Assembly: GCA_041687095.1 (NCBI GenBank)
Contig: JAWLCQ010000232.1
Coordinates: 1-6,655, forward strand
Source of the DNA: JAWLCQ01 sp041687095
Lineage (GTDB): Bacteria; Planctomycetota; Phycisphaerae; SM23-33
Reading direction: 5' to 3'
Length of the DNA stretch: 6,655 bases
The notes under the pieces were generated by a model that was not told the origin of the DNA, searched no databases, and worked only from the letters and a program-made list of their open reading frames with translations. Shown here piece after piece: positions 1-5,362 of this stretch. The position numbers were made by a program, and so were the translations under genes. Positions within the stretch are counted from its first letter, which is position 1. Each line of letters starts with the position of its first letter.

Positions 1-181
1 TCGGCGACCCGATCATGCCCTGCCCTGCGGGAATCCGAACAAACTCCATGCCCAGGCTATTGACCACACGGTCCCCGCCGTGACCACAACAGCCGCTCGC
101 AAACACCAGCCACGCAAGGCACGAGCATGCGCCCAAGCCCGCCCACATTGGACGAGAGCCCGATCGTTGGCGATTCTTCAT
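1..181 (-). CDS. Partial lipoprotein with FGE/SUMF1-type (formylglycine-generating enzyme-like) domain, 5' end only
   Basis: Reading the minus strand from ATG at 181-179 gives 60 codons open to the window edge. The protein begins MKNRQRSGSR, a basic n-region, followed by a hydrophobic stretch at residues 12-28 (M-W-A-G-L-G-A-C-S-C-L-A-W-L-V-F-A). A lipobox-like ASGC ends at Cys31, the likely lipidated residue, so this should be a type II signal peptide with the mature protein membrane-anchored. Residues 40-60 (V-N-S-L-G-M-E-F-V-R-I-P-A-G-Q-G-M-I-G-S-P) match the usual opening of the FGE-sulfatase (SUMF1/EgtB/C-type-lectin fold) domain, where the family reads roughly NSLGMEFVxIPAGxFxMGSP. Many such bacterial proteins are not true sulfatase activators, and the catalytic cysteines lie outside the window. 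No strong Shine-Dalgarno precedes 181. An in-frame ATG at 220-218 has GGAAGG 8 nt upstream, but it would add an acidic leader in front of the signal peptide, so I prefer 181. The SDR stop is 592 bp upstream, so an operon with it is unlikely. Confidence 0.82.
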   Translation of the reverse strand, partial: MKNRQRSGSRPMWAGLGACSCLAWLVFASGCCGHGGDRVVNSLGMEFVRIPAGQGMIGSP

Positions 182-400
182 GCACGTCTCGCCACTACCA
201 GTTCCGAATGTCTCCCACATTCCCGCGCCCTTCCGACATGAGATCCATCCCATAGTAAGGAATACTGAGGAACGGTTACTGTGTGTTCGCTCCCCCCTGC
301 GTCACCTGGTGCCGCACACCCCGCCCGCCCCTCGCCACCGAATCCTACGCCGCCCCGCCTGGCACGTCAACCGCATGCGTGTGTGTCCCCCGGCTGCACC

Positions 401-532
401 GTAGGGCGCGCAGGGGCCGGAGCGAAGCGGAGGTCCCTGCGCGCGGGATGGGGGGCGGACGTCTCTACGCGTCTCCCCCGCGCGTTGGAGTCCATCCCGC
501 GCGCAGCCGGCTGCGCCGTCTGCACGCCCTAC
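401..532. repeat. Nested inverted repeats forming a long-range foldback
   Basis: An outer pair of 11-nt arms at 401-411 (GTAGGGCGCGC) and 522-532 (GCACGCCCTAC) is complementary with one mismatch. Inside it a perfect 15-bp pair joins 437-451 and 492-506. The two pairs nest and could form one elongated stem with internal loops. A further 8-bp complement pairs 483-490 (CGTTGGAG) with 590-597. The nesting suggests a folded RNA, a cruciform or a small non-autonomous mobile element. No target-site duplication or coding content was recognised. The GC-rich sequence makes short pairings common, but a perfect 15-bp pair in a space this short is unlikely by chance. Confidence 0.6.
501..516. repeat. Perfect 16-bp palindrome
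   Basis: GCGCAGCCGGCTGCGC is identical to its reverse complement. It overlaps the right arm of the 15-bp inverted repeat at 492-506, so the two foldings are mutually exclusive. A second perfect palindrome, ACGCTGCAGCGT, lies at 533-544. They could be protein-binding sites or part of the same structured element; no regulator family was recognised. Confidence 0.6.
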
Positions 533-560
533 ACGCTGCAGCGTTCTTGCGGCGCTTCGG

Positions 561-581
561 TCGCGGCGGCCGCCGCCGCGA
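561..581. repeat. 9-bp stem, 3-nt loop hairpin
   Basis: TCGCGGCGG at 561-569 pairs perfectly with CCGCCGCGA at 573-581 around a CCG loop. It is extremely GC-rich and has no T tract on either side, so it is not a standard intrinsic terminator. It sits in the same palindrome cluster as the repeats on either side. Confidence 0.5.
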
Positions 582-632
582 AGGGGGCGCTCCAACGACG
601 CTGACGCGGAGGCGTCCCTCGCCCCTCCCGGA

Positions 633-658
633 CGCGGCGGGTCAGGAGACCCGCCGCG
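633..658. repeat. Perfect 11-bp hairpin with 4-nt loop
   Basis: CGCGGCGGGTC at 633-643 pairs perfectly with GACCCGCCGCG at 648-658 around the loop AGGA. It lies 115 bp past the SDR stop on the minus strand. It could stall or protect the 3' end of that transcript, but there is no U-tract on the minus strand, so a classic rho-independent terminator is not supported. It may instead be a copy of a dispersed palindromic repeat. Confidence 0.55.
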
Positions 659-704
659 CATGAAATGCGGTCCGCAAACCACGGCGGCCGAATTCTGATT
701 CCCT

Positions 705-754
705 GGTTCCCCGGTTCCCGGTTCCTGGTTCCTGGTTCCCGGTTCCCGGTTCCC
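705..754. repeat. Heptanucleotide tandem array, GGTTCCC/T
   Basis: Seven consecutive units: one 8-mer (GGTTCCCC), then GGTTCCC, GGTTCCT, GGTTCCT, GGTTCCC, GGTTCCC, GGTTCCC. A degenerate tail continues to about 766. On the minus strand it reads as GGGAACC/AGGAACC repeats beginning 19 nt after the SDR stop codon. The arrangement (7-bp unit, intergenic, directly 3' of a gene) is analogous to the short tandemly repeated heptamers known from heterocystous cyanobacteria, though the unit differs. Confidence 0.9.
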
Positions 755-768
755 GTCCCCGGCTCCCC
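738..768 (-). other. Putative G-quadruplex motif after the SDR stop
   Basis: On the minus strand, five runs of three or more G (GGGG, GGGG, GGG, GGG, GGG) follow each other with loops of 4, 2, 4 and 4 nt. This satisfies the usual G3+N1-7 pattern. It overlaps the degenerate tail and first units of the heptamer array, so it would be in the SDR mRNA 3' UTR. Folding is inferred from the pattern only. Confidence 0.45.
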
Positions 769-773
769 GCCGC

Positions 774-1577
774 CTACCACCCCCCCGCCATGTCGCGGTA
801 GTACTTGGCCATCATCGCGTCCACCAGGCGGGGGCTCAGGGCGGACAGGCGGGCGAGGAGGCGGCCGGTGAAGGTGAAGACGATCTCGGGCTGGTTCTTG
901 CCGATGGCGGCGGCCATGCGGCGGGCGACGTGGCTGGCGGGGGTGCGCTTCCAGTTGCGGACGATGCTCGACTTCTCGCGGATGCTCCCGCCCCGCTGCG
1001 CCTGGCCGAACTCCGTCTCCGTCAGGGCGGGGCACACCGTCGTGACGCGCACGCCATGGCGGGCGAGTTCGACGCGAAGGGCGTCGCTGAGGCCCACGAT
1101 GGCGAACTTGGTGGCCGCGTACGCCCCGTTGAACGGGGAGCCCCGCTTGCCCAGGACCGACGAGACGTTGAAAATGTGCCCGCGTTTCTGGGCGATCATG
1201 ATCGGGGCGGCCGCCCGGCAGCCGTGCCAGAGCGCGAAGTAGTTCACCTCGAACAGGTCCCGCATGTCCTGCGGATCGGTCTCGTGCACCAGGGCGCAGA
1301 GGCCGAACCCGGCGTTGTTCACCAGCACGTCGAGCCGCCCGAACTCGCGGGCGACGTCGGTGACGAGCGTTTCGGCGGCGGGGGCGTGGGCGAGGTCCAG
1401 CGGGCGGACGACGGGCTCCCCGCCGAGGTCGCGGACGCGGTCGGCGGATTCGCGCAGACGCTCCTCGCGGCGGGCGGTGAGCACCACGCGATAGCCGCGC
1501 TTCGCCAGCTCATACGCCGTCTCCCGCCCAATCCCCGCCGATGCGCCCGTCACGATGGCAAGGGGTCGTTCGCTCAT
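774..1577 (-). CDS. Short-chain dehydrogenase/reductase (classical SDR), 267 aa
   Basis: A Rossmann-fold NAD(P)-dependent oxidoreductase, probably cytoplasmic, acting on an alcohol/ketone substrate I cannot identify. Visible motifs, numbered from MSERP: cofactor-binding TGASAGIG (10-17); Arg37-Arg38 after the second strand, suggesting NADP(H) preference; Asp61 for adenine contact; NNAG (87-90); Asn112; catalytic Ser140, Tyr153 and Lys157 (YAATK). The family's usual PG turn reads PA at 183-184. The length (267 aa) is typical for classical SDRs, with a C-terminal extension after about residue 230. The frame is open for 71 more codons upstream, but those codons run through intergenic inverted repeats. 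The ATG at 1577 has a good Shine-Dalgarno (AGGAAGG, 4-nt spacer) and starts just before the first beta strand. The GH94-type gene lies 281 bp upstream on the same strand with repeats between, so co-transcription is possible but unproven. The stop (TAG) is followed by a heptamer array. Confidence 0.95.
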   Translation of the reverse strand: MSERPLAIVTGASAGIGRETAYELAKRGYRVVLTARREERLRESADRVRDLGGEPVVRPLDLAHAPAAETLVTDVAREFGRLDVLVNNAGFGLCALVHETDPQDMRDLFEVNYFALWHGCRAAAPIMIAQKRGHIFNVSSVLGKRGSPFNGAYAATKFAIVGLSDALRVELARHGVRVTTVCPALTETEFGQAQRGGSIREKSSIVRNWKRTPASHVARRMAAAIGKNQPEIVFTFTGRLLARLSALSPRLVDAMMAKYYRDMAGGW

Positions 1578-1581
1578 AGTG

Positions 1582-1588
1582 CCTTCCT
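1582..1588 (-). promoter_or_regulatory. Ribosome binding site of the SDR gene
   Basis: AGGAAGG on the minus strand, 4 nt before the ATG at 1577. It decides the start in favour of MSERP rather than the 71-codon upstream extension in the same frame. Confidence 0.75.
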
Positions 1589-1620
1589 GCAAAGCTGGAA
1601 ACGCCTCAAGAACCAGATTC

Positions 1621-1711
1621 CACCGCAAAGAACGCAGAGAACGCAAAGGAGATGGGGCATGGACAGAGGGAATTCCACTCCCTCTTTGCGATCTCTGCGG
1701 CCTTTGCGGTG
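1621..1711. repeat. Inverted repeat built of CGCARAG nonamers
   Basis: Arms at 1621-1648 and 1684-1711 are complementary at 25 of 28 positions, separated by a 35-nt centre. Each arm is itself a short tandem repeat with period 9 (CGCAAAGAA, CGCAGAGAA, CGCAAAGGA on the plus strand from 1625). AGAGGG (1665-1670) and CCCTCT (1680-1685) give an alternative internal pairing. Related CGCAGAG-type repeats are, from general experience, scattered in intergenic DNA of many GC-rich bacteria. Here the repeat sits 44 bp upstream of the SDR start and would be in its leader if transcription begins further up. Confidence 0.8.
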
Positions 1712-1728
1712 AATCATGTAACGGTTCC

Positions 1729-1798
1729 GGTGAGAGGTGAGAGGTTAGAGTGCGCGCAGAACGCCCGCTTGGAACACTCTCACCTCTCACCTCTCACC
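1729..1798. repeat. Long hairpin, 24-nt arms, 22-nt loop
   Basis: The arm at 1729-1752 pairs with 1775-1798 at 23 of 24 positions; the only mismatch is the seventh base of the right arm. The left arm is two GTGAGAG units and one GTTAGAG. The right arm includes the first three CTCTCAC units of the adjacent heptamer array. The hairpin is therefore formed by the same heptamer in opposite orientations. It lies 61 bp past the GH94-type stop and could act as a transcript 3'-end structure. It lacks a clean U-tract. Confidence 0.8.
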
Positions 1799-1846
1799 TC
1801 TAACCTCTAACCTCTAACCTCTAACCTCTAACCTCTAACCTCTAAC
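1777..1846. repeat. Ten-copy heptanucleotide tandem array, CTCTCAC/CTCTAAC
   Basis: Three CTCTCAC units (1777-1797) are followed by seven perfect CTCTAAC units (1798-1846). The array ends 12 nt from the last base of the stop codon of the GH94-type gene. On the minus strand it reads GTTAGAG x7 then GTGAGAG x3. The perfect homogeneity of the seven units suggests recent expansion by replication slippage, so copy number may vary between strains. Confidence 0.95.
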
Positions 1847-1858
1847 CTTTCCCGTCCG

Positions 1859-4800
1859 CTACTCCAAATGCACGATCACGCTGGCGAACGCCCCGTCGCG
1901 GATGCCGCGGGCGATGTCGCCGCGGAGGTCCTCCGGTTCGAGTTCGAACCGCTGCCCGTCGTCGGTCGTCAGCACGGCCGACTTGATGACGCCGCGGTTG
2001 CCGCCGAAGGTGTCCTTGCGGTGGGGGTTCACGTAGGCCACCAGCGTGCGGTTGAACAGGACGGTGGCGTAGTGGTCGGCGGGGAGGGGCGTCTCGACGG
2101 GCTGCCCGTTGCGGATCCACCGCGCGGTGCGGGGCTCGCCCGCGAACAGCCACCGCGGGAGCACGGGCTGGAGCGTCAGCGTCAGCTCGCCCGCGTCGTC
2201 GAGGCCAAACGGGCGGTCCCCGAAGCTCATGATGCGGTGCATGTCGAGGAACTCCGCCGTCGCCCCGCTGAGGCGGGCGTAGAAGCCCTGCCCGTGCAGT
2301 TGGGGGTTGGGGTTGGCGGAGCAGACGAGGAACGACGAGTTCTCCAGGGGCGAGCGGCCGTAGCGCTCGGGCGGCTGCCAGGCGACGAGGCAGGAGCGCA
2401 GGTCCGCGAAGAACTCCTCGTAGAGCCCCGCCCGCAGGACCTCCAGGAGGTACTTGTACTCCATGTGCAGCCAGATGGACTCGTTCTCCAGCCACCCGGG
2501 GGAGAAGATGCAGATCCGCCCGATGCGGTGGGGCTCGCCCGCCAGGGACGCCGAGACCTTGTACATGCCCAGGGGCTCGTCGTAGAGGGGGGAGGAGCGG
2601 ACGGCGTCGTACTGGCGTTGGGCGGCGGGGGCGTCGGAGATGACGCGGAGGTAGTGCATGGGGGCTTCGAGGAACGGGGCGAGCGGAATCTGGGCGAAGG
2701 CCTTGGGGACGATGACCGTCCGCGCGCCCTCGGTGCGGGTGTCGTACTCGGTCATCTCGTGGCGGAAGTACCCGCGGATGAGGTGCGTCCGGGGGTCCAT
2801 CGCCCGCTCGATCCCGCCGATGAGGCGGTCACGGACGTCGCGGAGGAAGCCCGCCACCCCGTCCGGGGCCAGCGCCTGCTCCTGTCCGCTCACGCCCTGG
2901 CGGGTGGCGGTGCGGTAGGCTTCCTTGGCGGTGTTGGCAGCGTCCCAGAAGGCAAAGAGTTCGCCCTCGGTCTGCCCGGGGGCGTCGGCAGATGCCTGGG
3001 CGATGGCGGCCAGCAGGTCGGCGAGTTCGCGGTGGACGCGGACCTCCGCGGGCTGGAGGTCCTCCAGGGCGTCCAGGAGCATCTCGACGAGGCGGAGCAG
3101 TTCGAGCGTCTCACAGGAGCTGGACCCGAAGATCCCGGGCAGGCCGTTGAGCGAGTCGTTCCAGTTGGGGCGGCCAGCCTCGAACTCGACGCCCACCCCG
3201 AGCGGGTCGAGCGTGGCGGCCTTGAGCGTCGCGACGCACAGGAGCTTGGCGAACAGCGTGGTGCGGTAGGGCTCGCCCTGCCCGTGCTGCGTGCGGGCGA
3301 GGAGTTCCTCGGGCCGCCAGTCGTCCCGCGCAGGCCCCTCGACCTCCAGGAAGTTCTCCTGGAAGGGTTGCCCGTCGCGCAGGACGTAGCGCTCGGACCG
3401 CGGGCGGACGTGGACGGGCCCGTGGGCGTAGGGGTACGTCGCCTCCCCCAGCAGCAGCTCGCGGCGGCGGTCGGGGTAGACGGAGAGGAAGGAGTCGATG
3501 GCGTCGAGGACGTAGTGCCAGTGGTCGCTCCAGAACCCGCTGACGGGCTGGACGAGTTCCTCGCGCTCGCTGGCGGCGAGGAGTTCGGCGAGGAGGTCCT
3601 CCGGCTCGCCGCGCAGGGGGATGTTGCGCTGGGCGAGGGCGGTGAGGATCTTGCCCGGGGTGAAGTGCGGGGTGAGCAGGCCGATGACCGTCTGGGCGTC
3701 GGATTCGTTGGTGACGAAGCGGGCGATGGCGCCCATGGGGTCGGTATCCCCGCGGAGGGTGAAGACGGTCCCCAGCAGGAAGTGGGGGTTGTACGCGTCG
3801 AGGCGGAGGAGGGAGGCGAAGGCGCGGATGGTGCTGGTGCCCACGTCGGGGTTGGCGTAGACGTCGTGGCGGCGGTTCTGGAGCACGTCGCGGTAGCCCC
3901 CGTTGCCCTGGGACCAGAAGGCGGGCTCGAGCTGGAAGGCGTTGTAGTCGCGTTCCATGTCCCCGTGGATGCGGCTGAAGACGTGGAACGTCCGCCGCCG
4001 CCCCGACGCGTCGGGCAGCGTGACGGGCAGCCCGCCGCGGAGGGCGTTGTCGAGGAACGTGTGGCGGACGTAGGCGTCGTAGGTCGCATCGGCGGAGAAG
4101 GTCTGCGCGGGGTTGGTGAGTTCGGCGGCGATGCGGGCGTTGGCGGCAAGTTTCTCCCCGAACCACTCGGGGGCGGTGACGGTGGCGGCGATGGCGGCGA
4201 GGCGGTCTGTGCCCTTGGCCTGCCCGTAGACGCCCAGGAGGCTCTTGGCCTGTTTGGGCCCCAGGTCCGCGCGGACGAACGTCATCGCCGAGGGCACCTG
4301 GTTCTCGACGGCCTGGTGGTCGGGGAGGGCGTAGTCGTCGGCGGCGAGGAAGGCCTGGGGGAGGTCGAAGGCGGTGTCGGGCCCGAAGACGGCCGCGGGG
4401 TCCACGATGGCCCCCAGCAGCCCGCGTTCGTCGAGGTGCAGGGCGAAGTTCCCGCGGTCGAAGTACTCGAGGTCCACGCTGTCGCTCATGGCGCAGCGGA
4501 GCTGGAAGTAGGGCATGCGTTCGCGCGTGCCCTGGACGAGGATCCAGCTCTTGGAGGTGTAGGTCATGAGGCGGGCGGTGGGCAGGTCGATCCCGACGCA
4601 GGTGACCCAGGGCAGCCCGTCGACCCATTCGAGGTGGGCGGGCTGATCGGAGAGGTTGCGGACCTCGACGCGGCGGGCGAGGGCGGGGAAGAGTTCGCCC
4701 GGGACGGTCTGGAAGGTGACGGTGACCTCCAGGCCCAGGCGCGGGTTGCGCTCGTGGAGGCGAAGGAAGGCGGGGCAGAACTCCAGGCGGTTCTCGACGC

Positions 4801-5128
4801 CCGCGTCGAGGTTCTCCCGCGAGGGGCGGAAGGGCTCGTAGAAGGCGGCGGGGGCGCTGCCGCGCCGGACCTTGAGGAACGTGCGGAAGCCTAGGCGGGG
4901 CGTGTCGCGGTAGGCGACGTTGGCGGAGGCGAAGTCGAGCATCGCGGCGTTGCGGTTCTGCACCCCGAACGACGAGACGCACTGCCCGCGGTTGACGTAG
5001 AACACCCACAGCGGGATGCCCCGCAGCCCCGCGACTCCGGGGAAGAAGCTGGCGAAGGGCTCGGCGGCGTTGTAGTTCTCGATGATGGTCCGCCCGTCGG
5101 CGGCGATCTCGTAGCGTACCGGCTGCAT
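1859..5128 (-). CDS. GH94-type glycoside phosphorylase-like protein (cellobiose phosphorylase superfamily, long form), 1089 aa
   Basis: Members of this superfamily cleave beta-linked oligosaccharides with inorganic phosphate, inverting the anomer and releasing a sugar 1-phosphate. No signal peptide or membrane segment is visible, so it should be cytoplasmic. The N-terminal beta-sandwich (about 1-310) opens with a family-typical block at 29-58 (FPGVAGLRG, then IPLWVFYVNRGQCVSSFGV). A helical linker follows, then an (alpha/alpha)6 barrel (about 375-975) and a C-terminal beta domain. Barrel motifs: GYRDVLQNRRHDVYANP (411-427), matching the GxRDxxQ substrate/phosphate loop; PNWNDSLNGLPGIFGSSS (654-671), matching the DWND general-acid loop, with Asp658 the likely acid; ENESIWLHMEY (881-891) with His888; RLSGATAEF (952-960), matching the TGTA phosphate loop. 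About 1,100 residues is longer than cellobiose phosphorylase (about 800) and closer to 1,2-beta-oligoglucan phosphorylases and related clan members (GH149, GH161). The substrate is unknown. The ATG at 5128 follows AAGGAGT with a 7-nt spacer and a promoter-like pair. It is divergent from the PL22-like gene. Confidence 0.88.
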   Translation of the reverse strand: MQPVRYEIAADGRTIIENYNAAEPFASFFPGVAGLRGIPLWVFYVNRGQCVSSFGVQNRNAAMLDFASANVAYRDTPRLGFRTFLKVRRGSAPAAFYEPFRPSRENLDAGVENRLEFCPAFLRLHERNPRLGLEVTVTFQTVPGELFPALARRVEVRNLSDQPAHLEWVDGLPWVTCVGIDLPTARLMTYTSKSWILVQGTRERMPYFQLRCAMSDSVDLEYFDRGNFALHLDERGLLGAIVDPAAVFGPDTAFDLPQAFLAADDYALPDHQAVENQVPSAMTFVRADLGPKQAKSLLGVYGQAKGTDRLAAIAATVTAPEWFGEKLAANARIAAELTNPAQTFSADATYDAYVRHTFLDNALRGGLPVTLPDASGRRRTFHVFSRIHGDMERDYNAFQLEPAFWSQGNGGYRDVLQNRRHDVYANPDVGTSTIRAFASLLRLDAYNPHFLLGTVFTLRGDTDPMGAIARFVTNESDAQTVIGLLTPHFTPGKILTALAQRNIPLRGEPEDLLAELLAASEREELVQPVSGFWSDHWHYVLDAIDSFLSVYPDRRRELLLGEATYPYAHGPVHVRPRSERYVLRDGQPFQENFLEVEGPARDDWRPEELLARTQHGQGEPYRTTLFAKLLCVATLKAATLDPLGVGVEFEAGRPNWNDSLNGLPGIFGSSSCETLELLRLVEMLLDALEDLQPAEVRVHRELADLLAAIAQASADAPGQTEGELFAFWDAANTAKEAYRTATRQGVSGQEQALAPDGVAGFLRDVRDRLIGGIERAMDPRTHLIRGYFRHEMTEYDTRTEGARTVIVPKAFAQIPLAPFLEAPMHYLRVISDAPAAQRQYDAVRSSPLYDEPLGMYKVSASLAGEPHRIGRICIFSPGWLENESIWLHMEYKYLLEVLRAGLYEEFFADLRSCLVAWQPPERYGRSPLENSSFLVCSANPNPQLHGQGFYARLSGATAEFLDMHRIMSFGDRPFGLDDAGELTLTLQPVLPRWLFAGEPRTARWIRNGQPVETPLPADHYATVLFNRTLVAYVNPHRKDTFGGNRGVIKSAVLTTDDGQRFELEPEDLRGDIARGIRDGAFASVIVHLE

Positions 5129-5135
5129 GGGGGGG

Positions 5136-5142
5136 ACTCCTT
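5136..5142 (-). promoter_or_regulatory. Ribosome binding site of the GH94-type gene, with poly-C spacer
   Basis: AAGGAGT on the minus strand, separated from the ATG by exactly seven C residues (seven G on the plus strand, 5129-5135). It confirms the start. The core AGCAAGGAGTCC is identical over 12 nt to the leader of the divergent PL22-like gene. Confidence 0.85.
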
Positions 5143-5157
5143 GCTCGTTTGGCAGAC

Positions 5158-5186
5158 AGTATCGCCGCGGGAGGGCTGGTTGTCCA
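5158..5186 (-). promoter_or_regulatory. Candidate sigma70-type promoter for the GH94-type gene
   Basis: On the minus strand TGGACA (5186-5181, 5 of 6 to TTGACA) lies 17 nt before GATACT (5163-5158, 4 of 6 to TATAAT). Transcription would start about 25 nt before the ATG, leaving just enough room for the Shine-Dalgarno. Spacing and position are ideal, but this is a pattern match without experimental support. Confidence 0.5.
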
Positions 5187-5202
5187 ATGTCGGAGCGCGC
5201 GG

Positions 5203-5222
5203 GGAGGAACGCGGAGGAACGC
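5203..5222. repeat. Two perfect copies of GGAGGAACGC
   Basis: A 10-bp unit repeated twice, followed by the similar GGATGGGG. It lies in the divergent intergenic region just upstream of the candidate GH94-type promoter. A third short repeat family, at 5239-5265, follows at once. Confidence 0.75.
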
Positions 5223-5238
5223 GGATGGGGAGAGAGCG

Positions 5239-5265
5239 GGGATGCAGGGGATGCAAGGGATGAGG
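5239..5265. repeat. Nonamer tandem repeat GGGATGCAG
   Basis: Three consecutive 9-bp units: GGGATGCAG, GGGATGCAA, GGGATGAGG. It lies between the divergent genes, about 100 bp upstream of the PL22-like start codon. Whether it spaces promoters or is neutral slippage DNA cannot be told from the sequence. Confidence 0.75.
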
Positions 5266-5273
5266 AGAAGAGC

Positions 5274-5301
5274 GCAGGAGGTGGATTCCTGCAGACACCT
5301 C
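5274..5301. promoter_or_regulatory. Overlapping small inverted repeats, possible operator
   Basis: GCAGGA (5274-5279) and TCCTGC (5287-5292) form a 6-bp dyad with a 7-nt centre. GAGGTG (5278-5283) and CACCTC (5296-5301) form a second 6-bp dyad with a 12-nt centre. They interlock and lie 66-94 bp before the PL22-like start, where an operator would be expected. Six-base dyads can occur by chance, and no known regulator motif was recognised. Confidence 0.25.
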
Positions 5302-5356
5302 GATTGCATTGAGTCTTGCTCGCGGATACGCTGCCCGGGCGTCCCGAAGGAACAGC

Positions 5357-5362
5357 AAGGAG
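5357..5362 (+). promoter_or_regulatory. Ribosome binding site of the PL22-like gene
   Basis: AAGGAG, 5 nt before the ATG at 5368. It fixes the start at MIDLTDRD. The same frame is open a further 73 codons upstream through the intergenic repeats, which should not be counted as protein. Confidence 0.85.

Larger units (their letters stand above)
182..773. other. 592-bp intergenic region without a convincing gene
   Basis: The gap between the SDR stop and the lipoprotein start contains several overlapping open frames, but they are rich in Arg, Pro, Ala and Gly and show no domain or signal. They are what very GC-rich DNA produces by chance. Positions 182-400 should contain the promoter and leader of the lipoprotein gene (minus strand), but I see no clear -35/-10 pair. 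Positions 401-658 are packed with palindromes and hairpins, listed separately, and 705-754 is a heptamer tandem array. Confidence 0.6.

Noticed and set aside
182..682. Several 70-130-codon frames on both strands in the left intergenic region
   Set aside because: They overlap each other in different frames, lack credible ribosome binding sites and have Arg/Pro/Ala-biased composition expected from GC-rich non-coding DNA.
1578..1790. 71-codon N-terminal extension of the SDR
   Set aside because: It reads through the nonamer inverted repeat and part of the hairpin. The SD-supported ATG at 1577 gives a normal SDR N-terminus.
1777..1846. Telomere-like repeat (GGTTAGA on the minus strand resembles telomeric units)
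   Set aside because: It is interstitial, flanked by bacterial genes and only ten units long. Similarity to telomeric repeats is superficial.
705..1846. CRISPR array
   Set aside because: The repeats are 7-9 bp in direct tandem without unique spacers, and no cas gene is present.
1868..4894. 1008-codon open frame on the plus strand, antisense to the GH94-type gene
   Set aside because: The translation is a Gly/Val/Glu-rich sequence without domains or natural composition. Long antisense frames are expected opposite a gene with very GC-rich third codon positions, and the minus-strand frame has clear family motifs.
5304..5332. Promoter for the PL22-like gene: TTGCAT with TACGCT at 17 nt or GATACG at 15 nt
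   Set aside because: Each candidate matches the consensus at only about half the positions or has poor spacing; not strong enough to list.
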